Shown here: positions 54,101 through 63,209 of the stretch, piece after piece | Position numbering within the stretch: position 1 is the first letter of the stretch | How the letters are laid out: every line of letters starts with the position of its first letter | DNA from: Phyto melanocephala | Lineage: Eukaryota; Arthropoda; Insecta; Diptera; Rhinophoridae | Length of the DNA: 64,000 nucleotides | Assembly (NCBI GenBank): GCA_941918925.1 | Contig: OW799236.1 | Location: 79,858,713-79,922,712, forward strand | Reading direction: 5' to 3' | Translations under genes and position numbers: made by a program | Notes under the pieces: model-generated | Database searches by the model: none | What the model was told of the DNA's origin: nothing | Seen by the model: only the letters and a program-made list of their open reading frames with translations

Positions 54101-54556
54101 AATATAAAACATAAAATACAGGTAAATAATAAAGTTTTATGTCGAAACTTTTCTGAGGGAGATAAATGGGTGCCTGGTGAAATCGTAAAACATCTGGGAA
54201 GTTTGATGTTTCTGGTAAAGGTGGGAAATAAAACTTGGAAACGTCACAAGAATCAGATACGAGTTCACAATTCATTGGACTTGTCGAATTTTAAAGATAC
54301 TTCCCAATTAGCTCTCTCTTTACTAAAATCGTTTGAAAGCTCAGATCCAAGTTCTGCAAACATTCAACATAACAGTCCAATAAGACAAGATCCGCCAAAT
54401 CTTGTTTTTAATGAGATTTCATTGCCGAAAGAATTACTGGATAACCCTTCATTGCGTACATTTGAAACGCCACCACGCAGATCAACTCGGCTCAAAAGAA
54501 AACCTGTTCGTTACTCACCAGTCTTGCCGCGTTATAAATTGACGAGGAGGAATTGA
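51125..54556 (+). CDS. pol: Pol polyprotein: protease, RT, RNase H, integrase
   Basis: Open for 1,143 codons. The first ~83 overlap gag's zinc-knuckle region in the +1 frame and are probably not translated as such, so pol would be made as a Gag-Pol fusion by a +1 shift before 51,375. Protease: D118-T-G-A. RT: RVCADF near residue 295, LPFGVASAPAIFQ, and Y395-L-D-D. RNase H: D544 (ATDASSYGIGAV) and TDHKPL. Integrase: H770/H773 with C803/C806 zinc finger, then D833, D887, E923, with the canonical 35-residue D-E spacing. A basic tail (STRLKRKPVRYSPV) follows; no chromodomain is seen. All catalytic residues look intact. The TGA stop is supplied by the first three bases of the 3' LTR. Confidence 0.95.
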   Translation: MKFMHRKVKVNITNNNVTTKINNRRIELKQIRYHPVINVSKHTKRKTASISRHSVSNANVKVTLHQYVSPFQILIVVLVVVDTEIANCYAVDNIIKRNGNKMFIDVELNDQNVQFQFDTGAVRSIIGLKTFKSLKNSPHLTQTSVKLYAYGNSEIPVLGSCKINVKICHESKVLDLIVANSEYCNNIFGLNWYDEFKSIQIFRIEENSELKTIIDEFKDLFSNDLGRCNVMQAHIYMKPDARPKFFKSRSIPYATFDLFKEEADRLTKLGIWKPVNFSQWASPLVIVPKPNNKIRVCADFKVTINPQMDIEQYPIPRVRDLFHKLKNGKLFTKIDLSDAYLQIEMDEESKHLLVVNTPLGLYQYQRLPFGVASAPAIFQRLIEQTISGVPGCVNYLDDVICTGSTDEEHLQNLQLLLQRLYESGFRCNFSKCTFMQPKVEYLGHIISGTGIQQSEKGTEAIRNLPQPKNLVELQSFLGKVNYYGSFINNFSTICGPLNLLLKKNQQFYWGEEQEKSFQELKRQLVEMTQLAHFDEKLPIILATDASSYGIGAVISHVFPDGSERPIAYASKTLNDSQKNYSQIEKEALSIIFGVKKFHDYLYGRNFLLVTDHKPLVSIFNPAKGISVTSANRLQRWAIILSGYTYTIKYKSTKSHGNADALSRLPYKGDADFDNSIEVNEINVIDEFQSFPIDFKRIEEFSKNDKVLEKVLHFIKNGWPDRDDLISEDLLPYYRHKNSLTYNENVIILQNNSNRIVVPEKLRNRVLQLLHQGHWGIVKMKQTARRYCWWPKIDVDIAQIVSSCQACYSHSTSPPKQFSPWPKATSPWQRIHLDYAGPFQKAMWLIVVDTFSQFPYVIKMENSTTLSTIKSLQNIFSIEGLPETIVTDNGTQFSSNDFKVFCKVHGIQHLTTAPFHPSSNGNAERFVRTFKTSIKKQLSDGSNLQAAVLAYLTTYRTSPKTSGKSPAELLHGRQPRTLLSLLSPTDKHTSRSSNIKHKIQVNNKVLCRNFSEGDKWVPGEIVKHLGSLMFLVKVGNKTWKRHKNQIRVHNSLDLSNFKDTSQLALSLLKSFESSDPSSANIQHNSPIRQDPPNLVFNEISLPKELLDNPSLRTFETPPRRSTRLKRKPVRYSPVLPRYKLTRRN
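51145..51375 (+). pseudogene. gag: Gag nucleocapsid part beyond the TAA
   Basis: In the gag frame, directly after the stop, come a Gln/Asn/Lys-rich linker and two zinc knuckles: CNQCFKTHEKKNC (C-x2-C-x3-H-x4-C) and CFKCKRKGHIASVC (C-x2-C-x4-H-x4-C), which bind the packaged RNA. The frame then runs through a Ser-rich AGT repeat to TGA at 51373-51375. This shows the complete Gag would be 315 residues with the stop at codon 239. The overlapping part of the pol frame here is just the other frame of this sequence. Confidence 0.88.
54544..54553 (+). promoter_or_regulatory. Polypurine tract
   Basis: GAGGAGGAAT, nine purines and a T, lies immediately before the 3' LTR; this is the plus-strand primer position. 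It overlaps the last codons of pol. Confidence 0.75.
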
Positions 54557-54721
54557 TATGTTTTAACTTTGTATTTTGTAAATTTTGTTAAAACATGTTT
54601 TCTTTGATTTTTAAATTTTGTATTTTGAAATGTTTAAAATAATTTTCATGATTCAAGAAATTACTTTCAAAAAATTCAGATTTGTTTCTTTAAGTTTTAT
54701 AACAAAATAGGAAACATTTTA
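54554..54721 (+). repeat. 3' LTR (168 bp)
   Basis: Begins TGATATGTTTTAACTTTG directly after the polypurine tract, which fixes the LTR start. Ends GGAAACATTTTA. Two T-to-A differences from the 5' LTR. No AATAAA is obvious within it. Confidence 0.9.
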
Positions 54722-55025
54722 AATATTATTTTCTGGAAAGAGTTTATTGAGAAATATAAAAGCTTCCCACAATTGTGACAAATAAAATCAAATCTGTACC
54801 ACAACAAACAATTTAAAATTAATGCATACAATGCATTAAAAGAGAAATTAAGTGAAATAGAAAAAAATGCAACTATTGACAACTTTCCGCTTCATTGCTA
54901 TGTTTTCGCTTCAAAAATTTCTGTGTAATGAAGTATGCCGTCAGCGTTCGACAGTGTAATAGCTAAACCCAAAGTATGCCATACACATGTCTTAAGACAA
55001 GTATGCGTGTCTAATAGGCTTTTGA
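54722..55025. mobile_element. Right half of the foldback MITE split by the Gypsy element
   Basis: Ends ACATGTCTTAAGACAAGTAT then GCGTGTCTAATAGGCTTTT, the reverse complement of the left half's outer end, with 35 bases perfectly matched and small gaps further in. Inner parts pair with 50,110-50,180. Confidence 0.75.
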
Positions 55026-55124
55026 GTAAAACAAAAATTTAATCAAAATAAATATTTATTAAACAACAACGAAAAATAATAAAATAAAAAATTTTCTGAC
55101 ATAAAGTTTAACAAAACCACTATA

Positions 55125-56195
55125 TTATATAAATAGTTTGTCGTTTTCTGTTGCAGCAAATTTATTAAGCACAACTGCTGGATCAACTTCGAGTTGGTTA
55201 TGAATATGTAACATGGCTAACCCGTTTAGCTTGTCCCATGTCATGGTTGATCTTAGCCACGTTTTAATCTGACGAAAAGTAGAAAATGATATTCCGTCCG
55301 TAGCCCTACTTACCGGCATTGAAACGAAAATGGTAAAAAAATTTCTTAAATTTGAATAAGTGTCTGGGCTACACATATTTAAAACATCTATCACATTTTC
55401 TGGAAGTTCTGACAGATCTTTAATTTCTGCTGCCAATGCAAAAGTTTAAATTTTAGTAGTTTTTTATCTGTTTCTTCGTACTTAAACAAATCGTCTACAA
55501 GGAGTGGAATTAAATTGCCTAAGTTTAATGTATAATGTTTAATGCTTTTTGGTCGAAGTTTAGGGATGTTAAATAGATTTGGAACGTCTTTTAAAAAACG
55601 TATTTTTCAGTTCTGGAGAACAAAATCAATAAGGGAGAAGTATCCCTCTATGCGGTAGTTATCTTCTACATCTTCTATATGACAATTTCATTCAAATATT
55701 GGCTTTTCAATTGGAATTTCCATACTAAAGCAAATCTTCTGTGTTTCTTTAAAAGTTATTTTAAATTCTTTTTTTGCTCAAGACTTATAATAAATTTTGT
55801 ATGAGATCTAAACTACTTTTTAAGTCTATGTCCTGTTTTTGTAGCATTACACTAAGCTGTTGTATGAGAGTAAGTGTATCGCTTAGAATATATTATCTAC
55901 ACAAAAATTCGTATGTGCTTAATGAGTTTCTTAGTAATAAAGCTTTTGAAAATGTATGTCTGTCCACTTGGATATCTTTATCAGAGTCTCTATTATATTT
56001 TCCATATTCACTTTAATTTGTAAAATGAAATCATGACGATCAACCCATCTCGTTTCACACAATGATGTCAATTTGGCTCCTAAGTACTTTGTCAAAACCG
56101 CATTTTGCTTGGGATGATGACTTTTAAAAAATCTTGTCGCTTCCTTAACAAACGATACAACTGGTGTGTTGTGTGATTGATCCGCTCTTGATTAT
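55125..56195 (-). pseudogene. hAT-superfamily transposase relic (ZMYM1-like type)
   Basis: Reading leftwards from 56195: TPVVSFVKEATRFFKSHHP, then LTSLCETRWVDRHDFILQI, the central 'LCxTRWxxRH' block of hAT transposases. Next comes a frame-shifted middle (LQKQDIDLKSSLDLI; EDNYRIEGYFSLIDFVLQN; KIRFLKDVPNLFNIPKLRP). The last part is a 103-codon open frame with the dimerisation domain, SELPENVIDVLNMCSPDTY, then MPVSRATDGISFSTFRQIK and TWLRSTMTWDKLNGLAMLHI. The family's 'PVSxAxxERSFSxLRxIKTxLRSxM' reads TDGISF here. The C-terminus is complete; the N-terminus with the zinc finger is not seen. At least four stops or shifts. Its terminal repeats were not identified; the foldback MITE next to it might be related but this is unproven. 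Confidence 0.85.
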
Positions 56196-56664
56196 GTATA
56201 TATAAACATTTGTTAAGAATTAATATGCACGTAAAAATTTCTTCACTATAAAGTATATTTAACCTAATTTTTAATGTGAATTTTTACTTAAGTTTTATAT
56301 CAATATGAATTTACATTTAATTTTCACATTAAAAGATTGTAAGGTGACAAAAAATTTTAATTAAATTTTTACTGTGGCTTTCTTTTACTTACTTTGTAAA
56401 TAAAAAAAGCAAAAGTAAAAAATCATTCCAGTATTCAACATTAACTGGGTCGGTAAGTTCATTGGAATTTATTAAATTTCACTGTTTTTACTAATAACAA
56501 TCAAATCTCACTCAAAAGGCAATAATTAAATATTAATTGTTCTATTGTATTTAATACTGTTTTTTTTCTATTTACATTGTCACAGATAACAATTAATTAA
56601 ATATTTACAAAGGATTTGTAAATTTATTCACATTTATTCAAACAAACTAATATGTACATATCGT
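56196..56664. other. Gene-free stretch
   Basis: AT-rich, no coding or repeats seen. Confidence 0.45.
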
Positions 56665-56905
56665 TGGTCACAAGTAGAAAGTCCCTAACTCAAATAGTTG
56701 TTGCGTAAAAAAACAGTTCTATCATAATATAACTTCTTTCGAAAAATTTCTTGCAAAAACTTTGTTTTTGACTGTAATGCATTAAATTTTTGTGTCGAGG
56801 TGTATTTGTCTGATATGTATTGGAAACACTGAAAAACTCAATTTCGAAAAAAAAATTTTAACACTGACTACTTCTGACCATCGATATTTTTGTGTATGAA
56901 AAAAT
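56665..56905 (+). repeat. Unclassified dispersed repeat, copy 2
   Basis: Counterpart of 3748-4010: GGTCACAAGTAGAAAG, CCCTAACTCAAATAG, AATGCATTAAATTTTTGTGT, CACTGAAAAACT. Type unknown. Confidence 0.55.
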
Positions 56906-57560
56906 AACATGTGATTCTACTATGTATTTATGTATACATGATTGTATATTTTTATACCCTTCACACAGTGAAAAAGGGTATATGTATATAGGTTTGTCAT
57001 TACGTGTGAAATTTCTACAATTTTCATTTCCGACCCCATATATATTTTCTGAAAGCTTATGAATAGGGGAGTCGATTAAGCTCTTTCAGTCCGTCCGTCT
57101 GTCCGTGTGTATGTTGAAATCAAGTTTTTGAAGCCCCCCGAAATCGCTTGGACCCGCGTGAGGTATTAAAATATCAGAAATATTCGGGAGTAGATCGGTG
57201 TTGAAAATCAGAAACATCGGTACATAAACAACTGAGATATGAGCAAAAACCCACGACCACCTCGATTTTTTTTTTCACAAAAACAACATTACAACAACAA
57301 CATACATACATACAAACGTGTATACTGGTTAGAGAAAACGTGGCATCGAATCCCAGCTGAACCAAAAAAAAATTTTTTTTGTTTTATACTTTTTTTAATT
57401 TTTTTTTTTTATTTTTTATTTAATATATTATTTATATTATTATTATTTATTTTTTTATTTTTTTTTTGTGTTATATATATATTTGAATTATTTTTTAATT
57501 TATTTTTTTTTAAATTTTTTTTTTAAATAATATTATTGGTTTCTTCGACCTTTTATAATA

Positions 57561-57802
57561 ATATATGTTTAATAGTTTTTTAAGCTTAAGGCCCTTTTAA
57601 TAATAAAAAATCTTTTTGTTTTGTGTTATATATCAAATATCAAGACACAAATTCAACAAAAACTAATATATAATAAAAAGACGTGTATCCTGATGATGCT
57701 ACACAAAGAAGTAGCCAAATATTGATCAAATAATATAAAACAAAACAAAAAGATTTTTTATTATTAAAAGGACCTTAAGCTTAAAAAACTATTAAGCATA
57801 TA
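57561..57802. repeat. Hairpin insertion with ~68-bp arms
   Basis: The left arm (57561-57630) and right arm (57734-57802) are reverse complements with about three mismatches (ATATATGTTTAATAGTTTTT against ATATATGCTTAATAGTTTTT, read inwards). The ~100-bp loop contains CCTGATGATGCTACACAAAG then AAGTAGCCAAATATTG, an arrangement similar to the CTGAAGA-stem-GAAA word in the palindrome at 23,934. It lies within the DINE-1's T-rich tract. Confidence 0.8.
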
Positions 57803-57893
57803 TTTTTTTTAAATTTTTTTTTTTAAATTTCTTTTTATTTTTTTTTTTTTTTAACATACATACGTAAATTTATAATTTTACAATGGGATGTGT

Positions 57894-58523
57894 CCAAACT
57901 CATCGTTGAACATATATTTTTATTTAATTTTTACATTAAAAAAAAAAAATTAAATTATTTATTTATAATTAAAAATTAATTTATTAATATAATTTATATT
58001 ATAATATAATTATTAGCTTTGAATTTTATACTTACCTTTGAATTGTATCTACCTATAATTTATTGAAAAATAATGTAAAGTTGCCCACACTAGCGTACGG
58101 TTTGATTGGAAACTTCCAACCGGTGTTCCGCAAATCTTCGGTTCGGCTTAAAACCGAGGTTCAAAGTAAAAGAATTAAAAAACCTGTTTTCATTCGCTTT
58201 TTTACTTCTAAAACTAATTTTGCTGCCTTTAAGAAATTAACTAACTTGAGCGGTTCGTTCATTTACTCTGGTGCGTTCAACTACAACTTAATCAACTTTA
58301 ACCCTCTCCTCAACAAAGGTGAATATTATAAATAAACGCAAATCACAATACCAATTCTCTTTTGTATTTTATTTATTTTCCCAATCCCTACAATTATAAT
58401 AACTCTTTGAGTTTTTATAATTACAATCTCACTTAGAAAACCACCCTCATTCTTACCCTGCAGTTTGGTATATCTAAGGCAGATTGTTTAATATTTTGTG
58501 TGTGCCCAAAACACACAAAATTA
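57894..58523 (+). other. 630-bp insertion of unknown type in the DINE-1
   Basis: The DINE-1 copy at 19893 reads TTTTACAATGGGATG then TTTTTATATATGTATG without interruption. Here the two halves are separated by foreign DNA with a higher-GC core and an open frame (58063-58335). Its right part includes GTGTGTGCCCAAAACACACA, which can form a short hairpin. No terminal inverted or direct repeat is evident. Confidence 0.6.
58063..58335 (+). CDS. Unidentified open frame of ~90 codons, no start codon
   Basis: The frame is open from before 58063 to TAA at 58333-58335. It reads LPTLAYGLIGNFQPVFRKSS, VRLKTEVQSKRIKKPVFIRF, then TNFAAFKKLTNLSGSFIYSG and NYNLINFNPLLNKG. It has no in-frame ATG, so it is an internal or C-terminal exon or a fragment. 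Composition is basic (many Lys and Arg) with a mix of residues unlike the chance frames nearby. Codons such as GCG, CCG, CGC and CGG appear although the surroundings are almost pure A and T. I do not recognise the family. It sits inside a DINE-1, so it came in with an insertion. Confidence 0.4.
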   Translation: MKNNVKLPTLAYGLIGNFQPVFRKSSVRLKTEVQSKRIKKPVFIRFFTSKTNFAAFKKLTNLSGSFIYSGAFNYNLINFNPLLNKGEYYK

Positions 58524-58662
58524 CTTATATATGTATGTTTTTTATATGTATGTACGTATTTCATATGGGATGAATGGTGATACAAACTACTGTTACTTCA
58601 TGACTACACGTTGTGAAGTGTATATAAGATTCGGCACGGCCGAATATAGCGCTCTTACTTGT

Positions 58663-60327
58663 TATGTATGTACTTGTCTTTGGGTCGCAATCCTTTAATG
58701 ATAACGTGTATGAGTTACAAATTAGCAATAACTAAACATTTTAAATTAGTTCAATAAATAATTAAATTAATTTTTTGGTTTCTATTTTTTTTTTTTTTTG
58801 TTAAAAAACATTTCTTTTATATATAACCTAATATTTGTACAAAAACAACAACAATTAAATGACTTATTAACTAAAATAATGTAAACATACATACAAGCAT
58901 TCTAGCATAATTGTATGTGTGTGTATGTGTGTGTGTGAGCACATGATTTATGTGACAGAACTTAATTAGTGTTAAATTACAAATACAAAAACATTAGTGT
59001 AAATCGAATTAAATGAATGCATATGTTGTAGAATCATAAACGAACTACCACATGCACATGCATACAAACAGTTGAATAATAATTATATGAAGGTAAAATA
59101 AGAAGGCCACTTACTATCCAATTATTTTGTACTAAAATAAAATTTTTAAAAATTTCTTATAACCATTTTTTTCCGGTAAACGAAAAACGCCTCATATGGT
59201 TTTTGTAACAATTTAAGTATTTAAAGTAAACTTTCCATAAAAAGAAAAAAAACAAATAAAATAGAATAAACAAAATTTTCTCAAATCTTCATTAGAAAGT
59301 TGTATAAAACTTTTTATAAGAAGGACCAAGGCATATCCATAAGGTTTATACAAAGGCGAATTGATACAACAAAGCAACTTTTGAGGGGATGTTTTATATT
59401 AAGGCCAATTCGTATATCAGGGATGGAAATGCTGTTTTGACATATTAAATATAATTAAATTTGATTCAAAAAAGAATATAAAAGCTTGAAACACATTATT
59501 AATGACGCAAAAGCAACAATTAGCACACTTATCATCAAAAAAGTACACGTTAGTTAATTGCTTAATACCGAATCCAAAATCACAATTGCCTTCCCTGCAT
59601 TAAAAAGGCAAATTCAACCAATTTTGAGAAAAGGTTTCCCCATCAGCTGGGCAGATAATTTCACTGGTATGAGTTCGCCTTGAGAAGGACTTCATCGCAA
59701 TTGTTAAATCAAGTTTATTTAAAATTTTCTATAAATTAAAATATCATAAACATTACGAAGTTTTTCGCAACTCTTTGTGTAAAGCGAATATTTGCAGTGT
59801 ATTTATCTATTTATCATTTATCTATTAAAAGGCAATTTATTATAAATTTTAAATTTTTGTTATCATTATCTTTTGCTTAGAAACATTTCTACTCTACAAA
59901 CTGTACATCATTTGATCATCTTCTTGTTCTCTCTTTAATGTGTTTTCCCTTGATGATAGTTTCTTTTCTGTGTGTTACTATTAGCTTCTCTTTTTTTCTT
60001 CTTTTTATTGTGCTTGTCTCGGGGCTGTTGTTATGGGTTGGAACCTACCCTGATGATGCTTGTGAGCTGTCTGGCATTACAAGACAGCGCTGTTATAGCG
60101 ACATGTAACAATATGGCTATTACGAAATCCTGACAAGTACTGCCAGTTATGTTGTGCCGCCTCTTCTAGTTAAAAAAAATGGGCGTGGAATCTCAACCCG
60201 CATACACATAAGACCAGGATCGATAGTAAAAAAAATCATAATGTTAAAATGTTTGCAAATTATGACAACTAATATTACGTTTGTTGTGAATCCACCAAAT
60301 ATAAACGACATGATAAAATTAATATAA
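58663..60327. other. Mostly gene-free stretch
   Basis: A TGTGTGTGTATG microsatellite at 58,915-58,937, a MITE at 59,351-59,682 and a GC-richer patch at 60,010-60,200. The patch gives protein-like readings such as YPDDACELSGITRQRCYSDM and QYGYYEILTSTASYVVPPLL separated by a TAA. They are vaguely receptor-like but no family is claimed. Confidence 0.35.
59351..59682. mobile_element. ~330-bp TIR MITE (AAGGCGAATTGATAC ends)
   Basis: AAGGCGAATTGATAC on the left faces inverted AAGGCGAACTCATAC on the right, 13 of 15 matching. Internal AAGGCCAATTCGTAT and AAAGGCAAATTC are related words. No coding; target duplication not determined. Confidence 0.45.
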
Positions 60328-61205
60328 AACAAGTAAGAACGCTATATGTAGCCTTGTCGGATTTGATAACACCCTTCACCATCATGTTCCATCAGTGAAC
60401 ACATCGTAGTTTAGCTTAAATTTAAGATTTAATATAATACAACCCTTTTCTTTATAATTTCCGGTGCCATATTAATTAATTATTTTATATTTATTCTGAT
60501 TTTGTACTAGACAGCCTCTTTCATTCGATACCCATATTGAGTGTTGAGAAAAAACTACCTCTTTTTTTGGGAGCGCCATCTTATTGAGTGTTGAGAAAAA
60601 ACTACCTCCATTTTTTTTTTGAGCGCCGTCTTGAGTTTTAACTTTTTTATAGTTTACTGTTTTTTACTAGTCAATCCCTTTTATTTGATGTGAATATTTT
60701 TGCGGTTCATGCATGCAAATGCAAATTACTATATTTGGCCCATATATCCGCCATTTTATTACGAACACAATCTTTGGATTTTCACTTTTTCATAGTTTTC
60801 TGCTTTCTACTAGTCATGCTCTTTTATTTGATATCAATATTGTGAGGGTTAATGGGGACAATGTCGTAATTGCTATAAATGATCTTTACATTCTCCATTT
60901 TAGTTAACCTTCATAGTTTACTATATATTATTTTACAAAGCTTTTCGTTTAAAATTAAATTTGGTAATATAAATTCCAAGTTTAAAATGTTCAGTTATCT
61001 GTCTTACAAAAAATTTAAATACATATGATTTCAAGATCTATTCAATTCTATTCTTTTTTGTACAAAAGTAAATATGTTCTTAAAAGTACCAAACTGCTTT
61101 CCCGATTTTCCCCTTTCTACCCTGTTATGAATATGTTTCAATTTTCGATTTTGCTTTCAAAAATATGTACTTTATGGGGTCGAAAATGGATATTGTAGAA
61201 ATTAA
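60328..61205 (-). mobile_element. Decayed DINE-1-like element, subfamily B sub-branch
   Basis: The 3' end is at the left (AAAACAAGTAAGAACGCTAT, CACCCTTCACCATCATG). The 5' block is at the right (ATGTACTTTATGGGGTCGAA, AATGGATATTG). Inside, a 58-bp unit (ATTGAGTGTTGAGAAAAAAC, TACCTC, GAGCGCC) is duplicated in tandem at about 60,536-60,632. It shares interior words with 14,535-15,530. The plus frame at 60713-60907 is not a gene. Confidence 0.65.
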
Positions 61206-63209
61206 AATAGGAGTGGCAAGGCAGTGCAGGTAAAGAGTACAATAATAACAAAATATTCGAAAAATTGTTGGTTAATTTCTAATTGCATGCACAAGTTGAA
61301 TACAAGTAAGTAAATAATATTATTTCGTTATTTCGTTATGCTATACGAAGCGCTTATTCATAGTGGTGGGGCTGTAGTTATCTGTGTGACTTTTTATTAA
61401 AATAAAGTAATTTTTGGTTTTATGGATGGATATTAAAATCCTTTTTCCCACCCCCTGAATCCACACTTGGCTATACCAATTCTTCCTAAATTTAAAATAA
61501 ATTTTACTAAAGTAAAACCTCGTTTATCCACGTTTTGATTAACCAGAAACGACAATTATCCAGAAAAGATAAAGAAAATTGAAATTTTTATCGACTAACT
61601 GAGATTAGAAGCATTTTTATTCGATTACTTTTGAATAGTCAGATAAAATATTAATAAACCATAAAAAGGGGACTTTAATTCTTATGCGCATTTTTTATTA
61701 TTATTTAAAAACCAAACTCAAGCCGTCTAGCCAACAAAGAAGTCAGATATAATTTTATTTTCTTTTTTTCAAAACTAATTTTAGGTATAAAGGTATGTTA
61801 GCCCAGGAATACAGGCACCTCCATATCAACATTTTTTTGTCCATCGAGTGTAGAAATACAGGCAAAATGTCATGCAAACAAATTTTCTAAAACGTGTTGT
61901 CTTGTATTCTATTCGAATTTAATATATAAAAAATTTTTTTTATTCTGAAAAATACAATTGTTTATAATTCACAAATAAATATTTTTGAAAAGAAAATATT
62001 AAAACTCCAAAATTTTTCTTACATATGAAGTATGAGAAAAATACCTTCATTATTACCCTAAACATATGCGTTTAATCACTGCATCAGTAGGGCAAAATAT
62101 CAAATTAGAAACTTATGAAAAACGAAGCAAACTGAATTTTAAACAAACAAATGTGTGCCACAAACATCAATACACTGACATCAATATATAAATTGTGTGT
62201 TTTGGTGTCAAACCAATTATGATTGTAATGAAATGAAAACAAATGAGTACAACAACAACAAAAACAACAACAACAAGAGCAAAAATACTAACAAAGACAT
62301 TGTTTATGGTTTTTATTTTTGCATTTTGGTTTCCACAAATAATGCTGCCAGTTGACATTAATATTTATTTACATTTAAGATTTATAAAAAAAATATAATT
62401 AAATACAACAATAAATATTGCCAACAATAATTAAATTATAATCAAACTAATATATGCTGGAGAATTAGGTGAGAGAAATTTAAATTATTTTTAATGTATA
62501 ATGATGTCTGTCTTTATAAAAATAATATGTATCTTTTTAAATAGTTAATGTTGTATTAAAGCAAATGCTAAGACTTTAGATAAAAATAGTTTTATAGTTT
62601 AAATAAATAAGAATATAATTGTGAATTTTTTTTTTTTAATTTTTTAAGAGATATATTAAAAAAATTTTTTTAAGTTGTTTAATTAATTAATAAAATTATT
62701 ATTTCCAACTTTTTCATAGATATTTACTGTCAAAGTAAATTCGTATTCCAAAGACAGAAAAGTGATTATAATAATTTTATTTAAATAATATCTGATCAAA
62801 AACGTAGTACTTTTCATCCCTACGAAAATAAATAATACTTCGTGATTACCTATTGCCATGAGACTACCTTATGAATGTACCCTCATTATTACTAGGAGAT
62901 AAAAATTTATCGATTTTTTTTAAATTTTGAGTATCACAATTATTGAATATTTTAAAAAGTCGAAATATAATTGTAAGATTTAATTGTTTTATTTTCATAT
63001 TTATTGCTCTAAAGAAATATTTATTAATCTTTTTTTTTTTAAATAAATTGTTATAAAATAAGAAATTTCTTTCAGACCTTGGAAAACTTTATATAAATAG
63101 GGAAAAATGTTTTTTTTTTTTTTTTTTTTTTGAAAGAAAATTTTTATTTATTTAAAACAATTAATGACTTCTAAACGAACCAATCATATTTAGCAAAAAA
63201 AATTACTAA
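61206..63209. other. Gene-free stretch; possible pogo-like terminus
   Basis: AGTAAAACCTCGTTTATCCA then CGTTTTGATTAACCAGAAAC (61,510-61,550) resembles the terminal repeat of pogo/Tigger elements (CAGTAAAACCTCG.TTATCC...), but no partner was found. CAACAACAA and AAC repeats lie at 62,245-62,275, and T runs near 63,110. Confidence 0.35.

Larger units (their letters stand above)
50234..54721 (+). mobile_element. Young Ty3/Gypsy LTR retrotransposon
   Basis: A 4,488-bp element: 5' LTR, primer-binding region, gag, pol, polypurine tract, 3' LTR. The pol order protease-RT-RNase H-integrase defines the Ty3/Gypsy superfamily. There is no env frame, so it is a retrotransposon rather than an errantivirus-type element. 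The two LTRs differ at 2 of 168 positions, a sign of recent insertion. Coding is nearly intact, the exception being a TAA inside gag. It inserted into a foldback MITE. TATTAT lies just before the 5' LTR and two bases beyond the 3' LTR, so the target duplication is not cleanly defined. Confidence 0.95.
56949..58662 (+). mobile_element. DINE-1-like element, subfamily B, carrying two nested insertions
   Basis: The 5' end is TTTTTATACCCTTCACACAG; the 3' end is AGATTCGGC-ACG-GCCGAATATAGCGC...CTTACTTGTT. Compared with the uninterrupted 814-bp copy at 19893 it is about 900 bp longer. The extra length comes from a hairpin element near 57,535-57,810 and a 630-bp insertion at about 57,894-58,523. Between them the T-rich tract survives. 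The Phe-rich frame at 57239-57526 is the T tract read as codons. Confidence 0.88.

Noticed and set aside
50229..54730. TATTAT as Gypsy target-site duplication
   Set aside because: It is adjacent to the 5' LTR but separated by two bases from the last shared base of the 3' LTR, so I could not confirm a proper duplication.
57239..57526. 95-codon Phe-rich frame
   Set aside because: It is a poly-T tract inside a DINE-1-like element.
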